The translations under genes were made by a program, and so were the position numbers. DNA of 46,969 nt, taken from positions 1-46,969 of the forward strand of contig CALQFM020000028.1 in the NCBI GenBank assembly GCA_943329845.2. The letters run 5' to 3'. This stretch comes from Candidatus Kuenenia stuttgartensis. GTDB lineage: Bacteria; Pseudomonadota; Alphaproteobacteria; SMXS01. Under the pieces are notes generated by a model. That model saw only the letters and a program-made list of their open reading frames with translations, was not told where the DNA came from and did not search any database. Positions 1-11,062 of the stretch are shown piece by piece. The first letter of the stretch is position 1. Every line of letters begins with the position of its first letter.

Positions 1-78
1 CGGCTCGCCAGCCTCCAGGCGCAGCACCGCGAGTTCCTTGAAATCTGTCGTAAATACCCGGTTCACTCGATCCGACAT
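1..78 (-). CDS. Transposase N-terminus (partial, runs off the left edge)
   Basis: The first 26 codons of a minus-strand gene start at the ATG complementary to 76-78. The peptide begins MSDRVNRVFTTDFKE and continues with a VLRLEAGEP stretch. This resembles the N-terminal helix-turn-helix segment of small transposase DNA-binding subunits (OrfA-type proteins of IS3-like or IS66-like elements). A perfect AGGAGG ribosome-binding site lies 7-8 bases upstream of the ATG. The rest of the gene lies outside the window, so the family cannot be fixed. That it is an insertion sequence is inferred from this short peptide and from the AT-richer flank at 79-480. Confidence 0.6.
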   Translation of the reverse strand, partial: MSDRVNRVFTTDFKELAVLRLEAGEP

Positions 79-497
79 GGACCCTCCTAAGAGCCATGTC
101 ACTCAATTAATCTGTCTCACTCAAGGGGTGCACTCCAGTGCATATAATTTGGCATCGACTTCGGCCCACACTTGCCGGGTGTGAGGGCGCTGCGGACTGC
201 CAATTAAGTGCACTGTCACCGTAACCTGTCACCGTAACCTATCCATCATTTTTTAGTTTGATTCGCACAGGCGGTCACCCGTTCGAGACTTCTTACGGTC
301 TTTCTCTCCGCCGGTATCATCCCCAAGCAGAAAGATACGCCCAAGCGTTCACCATACCGAATTTCGCACTCTTTGGTCGCCCCCTCGAAAACTTGTTGGT
401 GCGCGTGGAATGCATTAACCGACTGGTTCTCACTCAAGTCGGTTACTTGGGAGATTTCGGTCCTGTCACGTGTTGAAGAGGCCCAACGGCGGTTGAT
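79..497. other. Gene-poor, AT-richer flank of the insertion sequence
   Basis: These 419 bases hold no gene I can support. Base composition is visibly less GC-rich than the rest of the window. Small open frames exist at 246-437 (minus) and 258-476 (plus), but neither looks like a known protein. The stretch contains short palindromes at 129-142 (TGCACT-CC-AGTGCA) and 417-444 (AACCGACT, 12-base gap, AGTCGGTT), and a 13-base tandem duplication at 214-239. The minus-strand sequence TGGAGTGCACCCC (124-136) could be the outer terminus of the element whose transposase starts at 78, but no partner terminus is visible. Confidence 0.5.
214..239. repeat. Perfect 13-bp tandem duplication
   Basis: The unit TGTCACCGTAACC occurs twice back to back (214-226 and 227-239) beside the insertion-sequence flank. 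It may be a slippage product or the scar of a transposition event. Confidence 0.8.
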
Positions 498-2480
498 CTA
501 TGCTCTTGCTGCGAACGTAACCAGAACGGTGCCTTCGGCCACCTGATCTCCTGCCGCCACGCGCACCTCGTCGACCGTCCCGGCAGCGGGCGCGATCAGA
601 ACGTGCTCCATCTTCATGGCCTCCAGGATCACCAGCGGCGCGTGTTTCGCCACCGCCTTGCCCGGCTCGGCCAGCACCTGCGCCACGCGGCCCGGCAGCG
701 GCGCGCGGATGTCGGATGCGCTGGCCACCGCGTCGTCGCCTGCCGCGTCGGCCTGTACCAGATCCAACTTGTGGGCGTGGCCCCTGCGCAGGACGGTGAT
801 CGCATCGCCCTCGGTGAACACGTGGACCGATGAGCGCACGCCGCCGAGGCTGACGGTGAGGTCGCCATTGACCTCCTGTGCGAAGGCGGCGGGCAGGCTT
901 TCGCCGTCGATCCCGAGGGTCAGCGACGGCGCATGGGTCACGGTCACGCGGCGCTCGGTATCGCCGTCCTTCAGCAAGAAGATTTCGCGGGACGGCAGGT
1001 TCATGCGCCAGGCGGTGCGTTCGTCCCACGGATCGGCGGCGGGCTGCGTGCGTGCTGACAGGATCGACAGCACCGCCGCGCCCAACACCTCGCGATCCGC
1101 AGGCGTGGCGGCAGGGATCAGCGCGGCGGCATGCTCGTCGATGAAGCCGGTATGCAGGTCGCCCTTCAGGAACGCCGCGTTGCCGGTGATGGCGGCGAGG
1201 AATCCGAGGTTCGAGGCGATGCCCGCCAGCCTGGTCTGCTCCAGCGCCGCCTCCAGGCGCCGCGCCGCGCCGGTGCGCGTGGTGTCCCAGGCGACTACCT
1301 TGGCGATCATCGGGTCGTAGAAGATGGAGATGTCCTGGCCTTCCTCGACGCCCGAATCGATCCGGACATGCGGACTTTCCGGTGGGAATCGCAGGCGCTT
1401 CAGCGGACCGGCCTGCGGAAAGAACTTCTTCGCCGGGTTCTCGGCGTAGAGCCGCGCCTCGATGGCGTGGCCGTTGATGGCCAGCTGGTCCTGCGTCAGC
1501 GGCAGCGTCTCGCCCGAGGCGACGCGAAACTGCCATTCGACCAGGTCGGTGCCGGTGATCATCTCGGTCACCGGATGCTCGACCTGCAGCCGGGTGTTCA
1601 TCTCCATGAAGAAGAAGTCGGCGTTGGCCAGACCCTCGCTGCCGTCGACGATGAACTCGACCGTGCCCGCGCCCCGGTAGCCGATGGCCTTGGCGGCGGC
1701 AACCGCCGCGCCGCCCATGCGGGAGCGCAGCTCGCCGGTCATGCCCGGCGCGGGCGCTTCCTCGATCACCTTCTGGTGGCGACGCTGGATCGAACATTCG
1801 CGCTCGAAAAGGTGCACTGCGCCGCCATGGCCGTCGGCGAACACCTGGATCTCGATGTGGCGAGGACGGGAGACGAATTTCTCGACCAGCATGGTGTCGT
1901 CGCCGAACGCGCTCATGGCCTCGCGCCGCGCGGCCTTCAGTTCCTTGTCGAACGCGGCCGGATCGTTTACCCGGCGCATGCCCTTGCCGCCGCCGCCCGC
2001 TGCCGCCTTGATCAGCACCGGATAGCCGGCATGCTCGGCGGCGAGCGCCAGCACCTCGTCGGACTGGTCGGCGCCGTGATAGCCGGGGACGACCGGCACG
2101 CCGGCCCTGTCCATCAGCGCCTTGGCCGCGCTCTTGTTGCCCATCTGGCGGATCGCCTCGACCGGCGGACCGACGAAGACGATCCCCGCCGCCGCACAGG
2201 CCTCGGCGAAAGCGGCGTTCTCCGACAGGAAGCCGTAGCCCGGATGGATCGCCTCGGCGCCCGACCTGACGGCCGCCTCGATGATCCGGTCGATCTTCAG
2301 GTAGCTTTCCAGCGCCGGCGGCGGGCCGATCAGATGCGCCTCGTCGGCGAAGCGGACATGCGGCGCGCCCGCATCCGCCTCGGAATAGACCGCGATGGTC
2401 CGCATGCCCATGCGCCGCGCGGTGCGCATGACGCGCAGCGCGATCTCACCCCGGTTGGCGACGAGGACCGAACGAAACAT
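498..2480 (-). CDS. mccA: 3-methylcrotonyl-CoA carboxylase alpha (biotin) subunit
   Basis: The 660-residue protein carries the biotin carboxylase and biotin carrier functions of an acyl-CoA carboxylase. It uses ATP and bicarbonate to charge biotin for the partner carboxyltransferase (MccB) in leucine breakdown. The N-terminal carboxylase domain opens FRSVLVANRGEIA and has the ATP-grasp glycine loop GGGGKGM at residues 162-168. The biotinyl domain ends the protein, with the biotinylated lysine at K623 in EAMKMEH. The start at 2480 is chosen because the domain begins there and because it lies 2 bases after the mccB stop, implying translational coupling. Family alone would allow propionyl- or geranyl-CoA carboxylase. 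The MCC assignment rests on the typical MccB next door. Confidence 0.92.
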   Translation of the reverse strand: MFRSVLVANRGEIALRVMRTARRMGMRTIAVYSEADAGAPHVRFADEAHLIGPPPALESYLKIDRIIEAAVRSGAEAIHPGYGFLSENAAFAEACAAAGIVFVGPPVEAIRQMGNKSAAKALMDRAGVPVVPGYHGADQSDEVLALAAEHAGYPVLIKAAAGGGGKGMRRVNDPAAFDKELKAARREAMSAFGDDTMLVEKFVSRPRHIEIQVFADGHGGAVHLFERECSIQRRHQKVIEEAPAPGMTGELRSRMGGAAVAAAKAIGYRGAGTVEFIVDGSEGLANADFFFMEMNTRLQVEHPVTEMITGTDLVEWQFRVASGETLPLTQDQLAINGHAIEARLYAENPAKKFFPQAGPLKRLRFPPESPHVRIDSGVEEGQDISIFYDPMIAKVVAWDTTRTGAARRLEAALEQTRLAGIASNLGFLAAITGNAAFLKGDLHTGFIDEHAAALIPAATPADREVLGAAVLSILSARTQPAADPWDERTAWRMNLPSREIFLLKDGDTERRVTVTHAPSLTLGIDGESLPAAFAQEVNGDLTVSLGGVRSSVHVFTEGDAITVLRRGHAHKLDLVQADAAGDDAVASASDIRAPLPGRVAQVLAEPGKAVAKHAPLVILEAMKMEHVLIAPAAGTVDEVRVAAGDQVAEGTVLVTFAARA

Positions 2481-2482
2481 GG

Positions 2483-4090
<1,608 letters not shown>

Positions 4091-4119
4091 GAGTGCTCCC
4101 CTGCAGCAGTTGTAGCGAA

Positions 4120-4259
4120 TTCCCTCTCCCTCTGGGAGAGGGTTAGGGTGAGGGGCGATGTCGATGCCGTCCGCGAACCTGATTTCTTCCCGCACAACGA
4201 CCCTCACCTTCCCACGCGCTTCGCGCGCGGGCCCCTTCCTCTCCCAGAGGGAGAGGGAA
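4120..4259. repeat. 140-bp intergenic palindromic element with 22-bp perfect arms
   Basis: A 22-base sequence at 4120-4141 (core CCCTCTCCCTCTGGGAGAGG) reappears as its exact reverse complement at 4238-4259. Each arm is itself a short hairpin. The centre holds further complementary pieces (GGGTGAGGGG against CCCTCACC). It sits between hbd and mccB within one transcription direction, so it would form a large RNA hairpin in the operon message. Elements of this composition are common dispersed intergenic repeats in proteobacterial genomes. A role in mRNA stability or partial termination is inference. Confidence 0.85.
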
Positions 4260-4281
4260 ATGGTGGCTGCTCTGCTGGAAT

Positions 4282-5154
<873 letters not shown>

Positions 5155-5194
5155 GGCATACGCCTCGACCCGTTGGAGCATGGGGATAGTCGCG

Positions 5195-6124
5195 TCAGAG
5201 AGCCTTTTCGAGCTCCGGCACGGCCTGGAACAGGTCGGCGACCAGGCCGTAGTCGGCGATCTGGAAGATCGGCGCCTCTTCGTCCTTGTTGATCGCCACG
5301 ATGACCTTGGAGTCCTTCATGCCGGCCAGATGCTGGATGGCGCCCGAGATGCCGACCGCGATGTAGAGCTGCGGCGCCACGATCTTGCCGGTCTGGCCGA
5401 CCTGGTGGTCGTTGGAGATGAAGCCGGCGTCGACGGCGGCGCGCGAGGCGCCGACGGCGGCGCCCAGCTTGTCGGCCAGGCTCTCGATGATCGAGAACGC
5501 ACCGCTCGAGCCCATGCCGCGGCCGCCCGACACGATGATCTTGGCGGCGGTCAGCTCGGGACGGTCCGACTTGGCCAGCTCGGCGCCGACGAAGCGGGAA
5601 TTGCCCGGGTTGGCGGCGGCGGCGATGGTGCGGATCTCGGCCGAGCCGCCGGTGGCGGCGGCGGCCGGGAAGCCGGTGCCGCGCACGGTCATGACCTTCT
5701 TGGAATCGGTTGACTGCACGGTGGCCAGCGCGTTGCCGGCATAGATCGGCCGGACGAACGTGTCGGCCGACTCGACCTTCATGACGTCGGAGATCTGGGC
5801 GACGTCGAGCTGCGCGGCGACGCGCGGCAGGATGTTCTTGCCCGAGGTCGTGGTCGGCGCGACGATGGCGTCGTAGTCGCCAGCCAGCGAGACGATCAGC
5901 GGCGCGATGTTCTCGGCCAGACGGTTGCCATAGGAGGCGTCGTCGGCCAGCAGCACCACCGAGACGCCCGCGATCCTGGCGGCCGCGTCGGCCACAGCCT
6001 GGGCGCCGGAACCGGCGACCAGCACGTGAACGTCGCCGCCCAGCTGGGAGGCCGCGGTGACCGCGTTCAGCGTCGCCGGCTTGAGTTCAGAATTATCGTG
6101 TTCCGCAAGGACGAGCGCCGTCAT
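5195..6124 (-). CDS. etfA: Electron transfer flavoprotein alpha subunit
   Basis: The 309-residue FAD-binding subunit of the soluble ETF dimer passes electrons from acyl-CoA dehydrogenases to ETF:ubiquinone oxidoreductase. The C-terminal FAD domain is intact: [10 protein letters not shown], then [36 protein letters not shown] and [10 protein letters not shown]. Its ATG overlaps the etfB stop by one base (TGATG), so the two subunits are translationally coupled. The hbd gene follows after 40 bases. The closest visible client dehydrogenase is Mcd at 7798-9489. Confidence 0.95.
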   Translation of the reverse strand: MTALVLAEHDNSELKPATLNAVTAASQLGGDVHVLVAGSGAQAVADAAARIAGVSVVLLADDASYGNRLAENIAPLIVSLAGDYDAIVAPTTTSGKNILPRVAAQLDVAQISDVMKVESADTFVRPIYAGNALATVQSTDSKKVMTVRGTGFPAAAATGGSAEIRTIAAAANPGNSRFVGAELAKSDRPELTAAKIIVSGGRGMGSSGAFSIIESLADKLGAAVGASRAAVDAGFISNDHQVGQTGKIVAPQLYIAVGISGAIQHLAGMKDSKVIVAINKDEEAPIFQIADYGLVADLFQAVPELEKAL

Positions 6125-6873
6125 CAGATCACTCCCGCTTCGTTCTTCAGTTTGTCGACCAGCTCTTCGATGGTCTTGACCTTGATGCCGCCGGCGCGCT
6201 TGGCGGGCTCTTCCACCTTCAGCGTCTTCAGGCGCGGCGAGATGTCGACGCCGTAATCGGCGGCGGTCTTGACGTCGAGCTGCTTCTTCTTGGCCTTCAT
6301 GATGTTCGGCAGCGACGCGTAGCGCGGCTCGTTGAGGCGCAGGTCGGTGGTGACGATGGCCGGCAGGGTCAGCGCCACGGTCTCGAGGCCGCCGTCCACT
6401 TCGCGGGTCACCTCGATGCCGTCGCCCACAACCTTGACGATCGAGGCGAAGGTGCCCTGGGGCCAGCCCAGCAGGGCGGCGAGCATCTGGCCGGTCTGGT
6501 TGCTGTCGTCGTCGATGGCCTGCTTGCCCAGGATCACCAGCCCGGGCTGTTCGGCGTCGACGACGGCCTTCAGCAGCTTGGCGACGGCGAGCGGCTCGAC
6601 GATGTCGTCGGTCTGGATCAAGATCGCGCGGTCGGCGCCCATGGCGAGGGCGGTGCGCAGCGTTTCCTGGGCCTGTGCCGGGCCGATGGACACGGCGATG
6701 ATCTCTTCCGCCTGTCCCGCTTCCTTCTTGCGAATCGCCTCTTCGACGGCGATTTCATCGAACGGATTCATGGACATCTTGACGTTGGCCAAGTCCACGC
6801 CCGTCTTGTCGGCCTTCACGCGCGCCTTGACGTTGTAGTCGATGACACGCTTCACAGGGACCAGAATCTTCAT
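6124..6873 (-). CDS. etfB: Electron transfer flavoprotein beta subunit
   Basis: This 249-residue AMP-binding partner of EtfA starts [14 protein letters not shown] and has the conserved VEEAIR and [16 protein letters not shown] segments. The last is the ETF-beta signature near residue 120. It is the first gene of the etfB-etfA-hbd-mccB-mccA operon. A GGGAGAG ribosome-binding site precedes the ATG, and a possible promoter lies at 6918-6946. Confidence 0.95.
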   Translation of the reverse strand: MKILVPVKRVIDYNVKARVKADKTGVDLANVKMSMNPFDEIAVEEAIRKKEAGQAEEIIAVSIGPAQAQETLRTALAMGADRAILIQTDDIVEPLAVAKLLKAVVDAEQPGLVILGKQAIDDDSNQTGQMLAALLGWPQGTFASIVKVVGDGIEVTREVDGGLETVALTLPAIVTTDLRLNEPRYASLPNIMKAKKKQLDVKTAADYGVDISPRLKTLKVEEPAKRAGGIKVKTIEELVDKLKNEAGVI

Positions 6874-6917
6874 GCCTGAGGTCTCTCCCGGTTTTTATAG
6901 CTTTTTTCGCAGCGCAC

Positions 6918-6946
6918 CAATTAACCCAAGGTCATATTAGTGTCAA
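6918..6946 (-). promoter_or_regulatory. Possible promoter of the etfB operon
   Basis: On the minus strand a perfect -35 hexamer TTGACA (complement of 6941-6946) is followed, after 17 bases, by a poor -10 TAATTG (6918-6923). This lies in an AT-rich 104-base gap directly upstream of etfB. The -35 is convincing and the -10 is weak. Confidence 0.4.
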
Positions 6947-6977
6947 CGACTCCACCCCCGCTGAAATTAGAGGGCTT

Positions 6978-7541
6978 CTACCGGTTCGCGCCGGGTACCC
7001 AGAGCACGTCCTGCGAGCCGTAGTCATTCACGTGACGAGCGAGCACGAACAGGTAGTCGGACAATCTGTTGATGTAGCGGATCGCCGCCGGGTTCACCGG
7101 CTCGACCTCGGCGAGGGCGACGATGTCCCGTTCGGCGCGGCGCGAGACGGTACGCGACAGGTGGAGCGCCGCCGCCGCCGGCGAGCCGCCGGGCAGGATG
7201 AACGAGGTCAGCGGTTTGAGCTCCTCGTTGAGCGCGTCGATCTCCTGTTCCAGCCGGACCACCTGGGCCTCGACGATGCGCAGGTTGGACGTGGTCTCGA
7301 AATCTTCGCCGGGCGTGGCCAGGTCCGCGCCCAGGTCGAACAGGTCGTTCTGAATGCGCGACAGGGCCTCGTCGACGGCGCCGTTGGTATGCAGCCGGAC
7401 AAGGCCGATGGTGGCATTGGTTTCGTCGACCGAGCCGTAGGCCGCGACCCTGGGCGCCGATTTCAGCACCCGGTCGCCGCTGACCAGCGAGGTCTTGCCG
7501 GTGTCGCCGCCGCGCGTATAGATCCTGGTGAGCTTGACCAT
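6978..7541 (-). CDS. pduO: Cob(I)alamin adenosyltransferase, PduO type
   Basis: The 187-residue enzyme transfers the adenosyl group of ATP to cob(I)alamin, making adenosylcobalamin. The ATP-binding motif GGDTGKTSL lies at residues 11-19. The later segments GSVDETNA and RYINRLSDYLFVLAR complete the five-helix PduO/MMAB fold. The start codon directly abuts the stop codon of the upstream 65-residue gene (TAGATG). The obvious user of the product in this window is ethylmalonyl-CoA mutase at 11063-13078, which needs adenosylcobalamin. Confidence 0.93.
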   Translation of the reverse strand: MVKLTRIYTRGGDTGKTSLVSGDRVLKSAPRVAAYGSVDETNATIGLVRLHTNGAVDEALSRIQNDLFDLGADLATPGEDFETTSNLRIVEAQVVRLEQEIDALNEELKPLTSFILPGGSPAAAALHLSRTVSRRAERDIVALAEVEPVNPAAIRYINRLSDYLFVLARHVNDYGSQDVLWVPGANR

Positions 7542-7739
7542 CTACTTGCCCATGCTCATCGCGGCGAGCAGCAGCATCAGGATGATGGCGAACTGGATCG
7601 CCACCCGCAGCTGCATCAGCTTGTTGGAGCGGCGCGGGTTGGTGCCGCCGTTCTTGGCCAGGCCGATGATGCCCATGCCGAGCACGACGACCAGCGCGAT
7701 GGCCAGCAGTCCGATGATGATGAGGAACGGCGTCGACAT
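7542..7739 (-). CDS. Small two-helix membrane protein (HIG1-like / twin transmembrane)
   Basis: The 65-residue protein has two hydrophobic segments, about residues 5-27 and 46-62. They flank a basic turn GGTNPRRSNKLMQLRVAIQ. That NPRRSN-LM-LRV-Q turn is characteristic of small HIG1-domain (hypoxia-induced gene 1) or twin-transmembrane proteins often found beside PduO-type adenosyltransferases in alphaproteobacteria. Family placement is from memory of that motif. It is the first gene of a two-gene unit, with no spacer before pduO. In mitochondria HIG1 proteins associate with respiratory complexes. Any similar role here is inference. Confidence 0.75.
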   Translation of the reverse strand: MSTPFLIIIGLLAIALVVVLGMGIIGLAKNGGTNPRRSNKLMQLRVAIQFAIILMLLLAAMSMGK

Positions 7740-7764
7740 GCGCCTAACCTAGATCATTGATCCA

Positions 7765-7790
7765 AAAACTCCAGAACGCAGGGCGTTCTG
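7765..7790 (-). terminator. Rho-independent terminator of the ccr-mcd operon
   Basis: Just after the mcd stop, the minus strand has CAGAACGC-CCT-GCGTTCTG (8-bp perfect stem, 3-base loop, positions 7772-7790), then GAG and a run of five T (complement of 7764-7768). The position isolates the ccr-mcd unit from the small membrane protein gene downstream. Confidence 0.8.
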
Positions 7791-7797
7791 ATGGTGA

Positions 7798-9489
7798 TCA
7801 GTTGCTTTCCAGCAGGCGGCGCGTGATGACCTCGGCCTGAATCTCGCCGGCGCCCTCGAACACGTTCAGGATGCGGGCGTCGCACAGCACGCGGCTGATC
7901 GGATATTCCAGCGCGTAGCCGTTGCCGCCATGGATCTGCATGGCGTTGTCGGCGGCGGCCCAGGCGACGCGGGCCCCCAGCAGCTTGGCCATGCCGGCCT
8001 CGAGGTCGCAACGCAGCCCCTCGTCCTTCTCGCGGGCGGCGAAGTAGGACAGCTGGCGGGCCATCATGATCTCGACGACCATCCAGGCGATCTTGCCGAA
8101 CACGCGGGGGAAATTGTAGATCGGCTTGCCGAACTGGACGCGGTCCAGGGCGTATTTCAGCCCCAGCTCCATGGCGCACTGGGCCACGCCGATGGCGCGG
8201 GCGGCGGTCTGGATGCGGGCCGACTCGAAGGTGGTCATCAGCTGCTTGAAACCGTTGCCCTCCTGCTGGCCCAGCAGGTTCTCGGCCTTCACCTCGAAGC
8301 CGTCGAAGCCCAGCTCGTATTCCTTCATGCCGCGGTAGCCCAGCACGTGGATCTCGCCGCCGGTCATGCCCTTGGCGGGGAAATCGCCGGTCTCGTTCAT
8401 GCGCGGCTTCTCGGCCAGGAACATGGACAGGCCGCGATAATCCTTGGTCTCCGGGTTGGTGCGCACCAGCATGGTCATCACGTCGGCGCGCGCCGCGTGG
8501 GTGATCCAGGTCTTGTTGCCGGTGATCCGGTAGACGTCGCCGTCCTTCACCGCGCGGGTGCGCAGGCTGCCCAGGTCCGAGCCGGTGTTGGGCTCGGTGA
8601 ATACGGCGGTCGGCAGGATCTCGCCGGAGGCGATCTTCGGCAGCCACTGGTGCTTCTGGTCCTCGGTGCCGCCGTTCAGGATCAGCTCGGCGGCGATCTC
8701 CGAGCGGGTGCCCAGCGAGCCGACGCCGATATAGCCGCGGCTCAACTCCTCGGACACCACGCACATGGACATCTTGCCCAGGCCCAGCCCGCCATATTCC
8801 TCGGGAATGGTCAGGCCGAACACGCCCAGCTCGCTCATATGGGCGACCACGCCGGCGGGGATCAACTCGTCCTTCAGGTGCCAGTCATGGGCATAGGGCG
8901 CGACCTCTTCCTGAGCGAACCGGCGGAACTGGTCGCGGATCATGCCCAGGGTTTCGTCCAGGCCGGTGTCGCCGAACGCGCCGGTGGCCAGGCCGTCCTG
9001 CACCAGTTCGGCAATGCGGGCGCGCACCGCCTCGGTGTTGCCGCCGCGCACCAGCGCGCGCACTGCCGGGTTGTTGGCGAAGGCGGCGATCTGCTCGTCC
9101 GTGGCGCCCATCTCGGACGGGCGAGCCCATTCCACCTGGCTCATCTGAAGCCCGCCGATCAGCTGGGCGCAGTATTCGCCGAAGCCGGCCTGCAGGATCA
9201 GCGTCTCCAGTTCGCCGCCGCGGCCTTCGGAATCGAGCGCCTGCTTCCATGCCAGCGTCTGGCGTAGCGCCTCGACATAGGTGGCGTACCAGCCATAGCC
9301 GTGGGCGACGGTCTGGTGCGCTTCCAGCAGCCGGCGGTCCACCTTGCCGTCGCGGACGATCAGCGCGGACACGGCGGCGCGCACTGCAAGAGCCAGCTTG
9401 TCGGCCGCGTCCAGCGCCTGGCCGCACAGCGGCACCAGGTTGTCCAGATGCACGCTCTGGGTTTCATCCTTCGCCAGGGTGGAGGCCAT
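7798..9489 (-). CDS. mcd: (2S)-methylsuccinyl-CoA dehydrogenase
   Basis: The 563-residue FAD enzyme oxidises (2S)-methylsuccinyl-CoA to mesaconyl-C1-CoA in the ethylmalonyl-CoA pathway. The acyl-CoA dehydrogenase core spans about residues 165-560, with TAVFTEPNTGSDLGSLRTRA, NKTWITHAARADVM, the FAD/dimer segment VQFGKPIYNFP and QIHGGNGYALEYPI. An N-terminal extension of about 160 residues is the hallmark of Mcd compared with ordinary acyl-CoA dehydrogenases of about 380-400 residues. Together with the adjacent ccr gene this makes the assignment firm. It lies 83 bases after ccr, probably co-transcribed with it, and is followed by a terminator. Confidence 0.92.
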   Translation of the reverse strand: MASTLAKDETQSVHLDNLVPLCGQALDAADKLALAVRAAVSALIVRDGKVDRRLLEAHQTVAHGYGWYATYVEALRQTLAWKQALDSEGRGGELETLILQAGFGEYCAQLIGGLQMSQVEWARPSEMGATDEQIAAFANNPAVRALVRGGNTEAVRARIAELVQDGLATGAFGDTGLDETLGMIRDQFRRFAQEEVAPYAHDWHLKDELIPAGVVAHMSELGVFGLTIPEEYGGLGLGKMSMCVVSEELSRGYIGVGSLGTRSEIAAELILNGGTEDQKHQWLPKIASGEILPTAVFTEPNTGSDLGSLRTRAVKDGDVYRITGNKTWITHAARADVMTMLVRTNPETKDYRGLSMFLAEKPRMNETGDFPAKGMTGGEIHVLGYRGMKEYELGFDGFEVKAENLLGQQEGNGFKQLMTTFESARIQTAARAIGVAQCAMELGLKYALDRVQFGKPIYNFPRVFGKIAWMVVEIMMARQLSYFAAREKDEGLRCDLEAGMAKLLGARVAWAAADNAMQIHGGNGYALEYPISRVLCDARILNVFEGAGEIQAEVITRRLLESN

Positions 9490-9572
9490 GTCGCTGTCCT
9501 TCTTGCTTCTTGGGCGTCTCTTTACGGAGGCGTCTGTTTAATGGATGACGGTCCCCGAATCCAGGCGCTGGC

Positions 9573-10886
9573 CTAGGCGACGAGGCCCGGTTCGTTGCCC
9601 GCCTCGATGGCGTCCTCGACGGTCCGCAGGCCCGGATAGCGGGCCGACACCAGCACCGCCATGTTGCCGGGCTTGTGCTCGTTGTTCCACATCTTGGTAT
9701 GGGCGCGCGGGATGTCCTCCCAGGCGAATACCTCGGACATGCAGGGGTCGATGCGGCGCTCGATCACCAGCTTGTTGGCCTCGCTCGCCTGCATCAGATT
9801 GGCGAAGTGGCTGCCCTGGATGCGCTTCTGGCGCATCCATACGAAGCGGGCGTCCATGGTCAGATTGTAGCCTGTGGTGCCGGCGCAGAACACCACCATG
9901 CCGCCGCGCTTGACCACGAAACAGCTCACCGGGAAGGTCGATTCGCCGGGGTGCTCGAACACCATGTCGACGTCGACGCCCTTGCCGGTGATGTTCCAGA
10001 TCGCCTTGCCGAACTCGCGGCAGCGCTTCATGTAGTCGGCGTAGACCGCCTGGTCACCGACCGGCGGCAGCTGGCCCCAGCAGTCGAAATCCTTGCGGTT
10101 GATGACGCCCTTGGCGCCCAGCGACAGAACGAAGTCGCGCTTGGTCTCGTCGGAGATGACGCCGATGGCGTTGGCGCCGGCCGTGGCGCAGAGCTGGATG
10201 GCCATGGAGCCCAGGCCGCCCGAGGCGCCCCACACCAGCACGTTGTCTCCCGGGCGGATGATGTGCGGCTTGTGGCCGAACAGCATGCGGTAGGCGGTGG
10301 CGAGGGTGAGCGTGTAGCAGGCGCTCTCTTCCCAGGTCAGGTGACGCGGCCGGTGCATTAGCTGGCGTGCCTGGATCTTGCAGAACTGGGCGAACGAGCC
10401 GTCCGGCGTCTCGTAGCCCCAGATGCGCTGGGACGGCGAGAACATGGGGTCGCCGCCGTTGCATTCCTCGTCGTCGCCGTCGTCCTGGTTGCAATGCACC
10501 ACGACCTCGTCGCCGACCTTGAAGCGCTTCACGCGGCTGCCGATCTTGTAGACGATGCCCGACGCATCCGACCCGGCGATGTGATAGGGCGCCTTGTGGA
10601 CGTCGAACGGCGAGATCGGGATGCCCAGTCCGGCCCAGACGCCGTTGTAGTTGACACCCGCGGCCATCACCAGCACGACCACCTCGTCGGGGTCGATCTC
10701 GGGGGTATCGACCACCTCGATCTGCATGGATTGTTCAGGCGGGCCGTGGCGCTCGCGGCGAATCGCCCAGGCGTACATCTTCGGCGGTACATGGCCCAGC
10801 GGCGGGATTTCACCCACCTCGTAGAGGTCCTTAAAGACCTGGCCGGTGGTCGGAATGCTTTCTGCGGTGGCGGGCTGCGGGCTCAT
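9573..10886 (-). CDS. ccr: Crotonyl-CoA carboxylase/reductase
   Basis: The 437-residue enzyme reductively carboxylates crotonyl-CoA with NADPH and CO2 to ethylmalonyl-CoA, the committing step of the ethylmalonyl-CoA pathway. It is a zinc-less medium-chain dehydrogenase. The substrate half contains GSDASGIVYKIG and the long loop CNQDDGDDEECNGGDPM typical of Ccr. The nucleotide fold has LVWGASGGLGSMAIQL, and FEHPGESTFPVSCFVVKRGG follows. The start at 10886 is chosen for its AGGAG site. An upstream ATG at 10955 lacks one and would add 23 atypical residues. It is divergent from ecm across a 176-base gap. Confidence 0.96.
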   Translation of the reverse strand: MSPQPATAESIPTTGQVFKDLYEVGEIPPLGHVPPKMYAWAIRRERHGPPEQSMQIEVVDTPEIDPDEVVVLVMAAGVNYNGVWAGLGIPISPFDVHKAPYHIAGSDASGIVYKIGSRVKRFKVGDEVVVHCNQDDGDDEECNGGDPMFSPSQRIWGYETPDGSFAQFCKIQARQLMHRPRHLTWEESACYTLTLATAYRMLFGHKPHIIRPGDNVLVWGASGGLGSMAIQLCATAGANAIGVISDETKRDFVLSLGAKGVINRKDFDCWGQLPPVGDQAVYADYMKRCREFGKAIWNITGKGVDVDMVFEHPGESTFPVSCFVVKRGGMVVFCAGTTGYNLTMDARFVWMRQKRIQGSHFANLMQASEANKLVIERRIDPCMSEVFAWEDIPRAHTKMWNNEHKPGNMAVLVSARYPGLRTVEDAIEAGNEPGLVA

Positions 10887-10985
10887 GGTCGTTTGCTCCT
10901 GTCGCCGGTCTGCTGTCCCGGAAGGCAGACCTTCCAAAGTAGCATTGTCGTTCAAGTCATTTTGCGGCGCAGCATCTATTATGAT

Positions 10986-11013
10986 ATTTCCGTTATGCGG
11001 TCCATCCGGAAAT
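10986..11013. promoter_or_regulatory. Inverted repeat in the ccr/ecm divergent promoter region
   Basis: ATTTCCG (10986-10992) and CGGAAAT (11007-11013) form perfect 7-base arms around a 14-base spacer, 50 bases before the ecm start. A TATTAT box (10977-10982) lies just upstream on the plus strand. The geometry suits a dimeric regulator acting on both ccr and ecm. The regulator is not encoded next to the site. Confidence 0.45.
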
Positions 11014-11062
11014 AAACGACTCCGTTACCACGCGGTAGCGCTAACAAACGGCAGGAGAACCA

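Noticed and set aside
417-444. An 8-bp inverted repeat read as a rho-independent terminator for mccA.
   Set aside because: It lies 54 bases past the mccA stop, but the loop is 12 bases and no T-run follows on the minus strand.
258-476. A 72-residue plus-strand frame and a 63-residue minus-strand frame in the left flank.
   Set aside because: No recognisable motif, no ribosome-binding site, and the two frames overlap each other.
466-1797. Long open frames in other reading frames over mccA (for example 443 residues on the minus strand and 494 on the plus strand at 1131-2615).
   Set aside because: They are arginine/glycine-rich shadows typical of GC-rich DNA. The mccA frame carries all conserved motifs.
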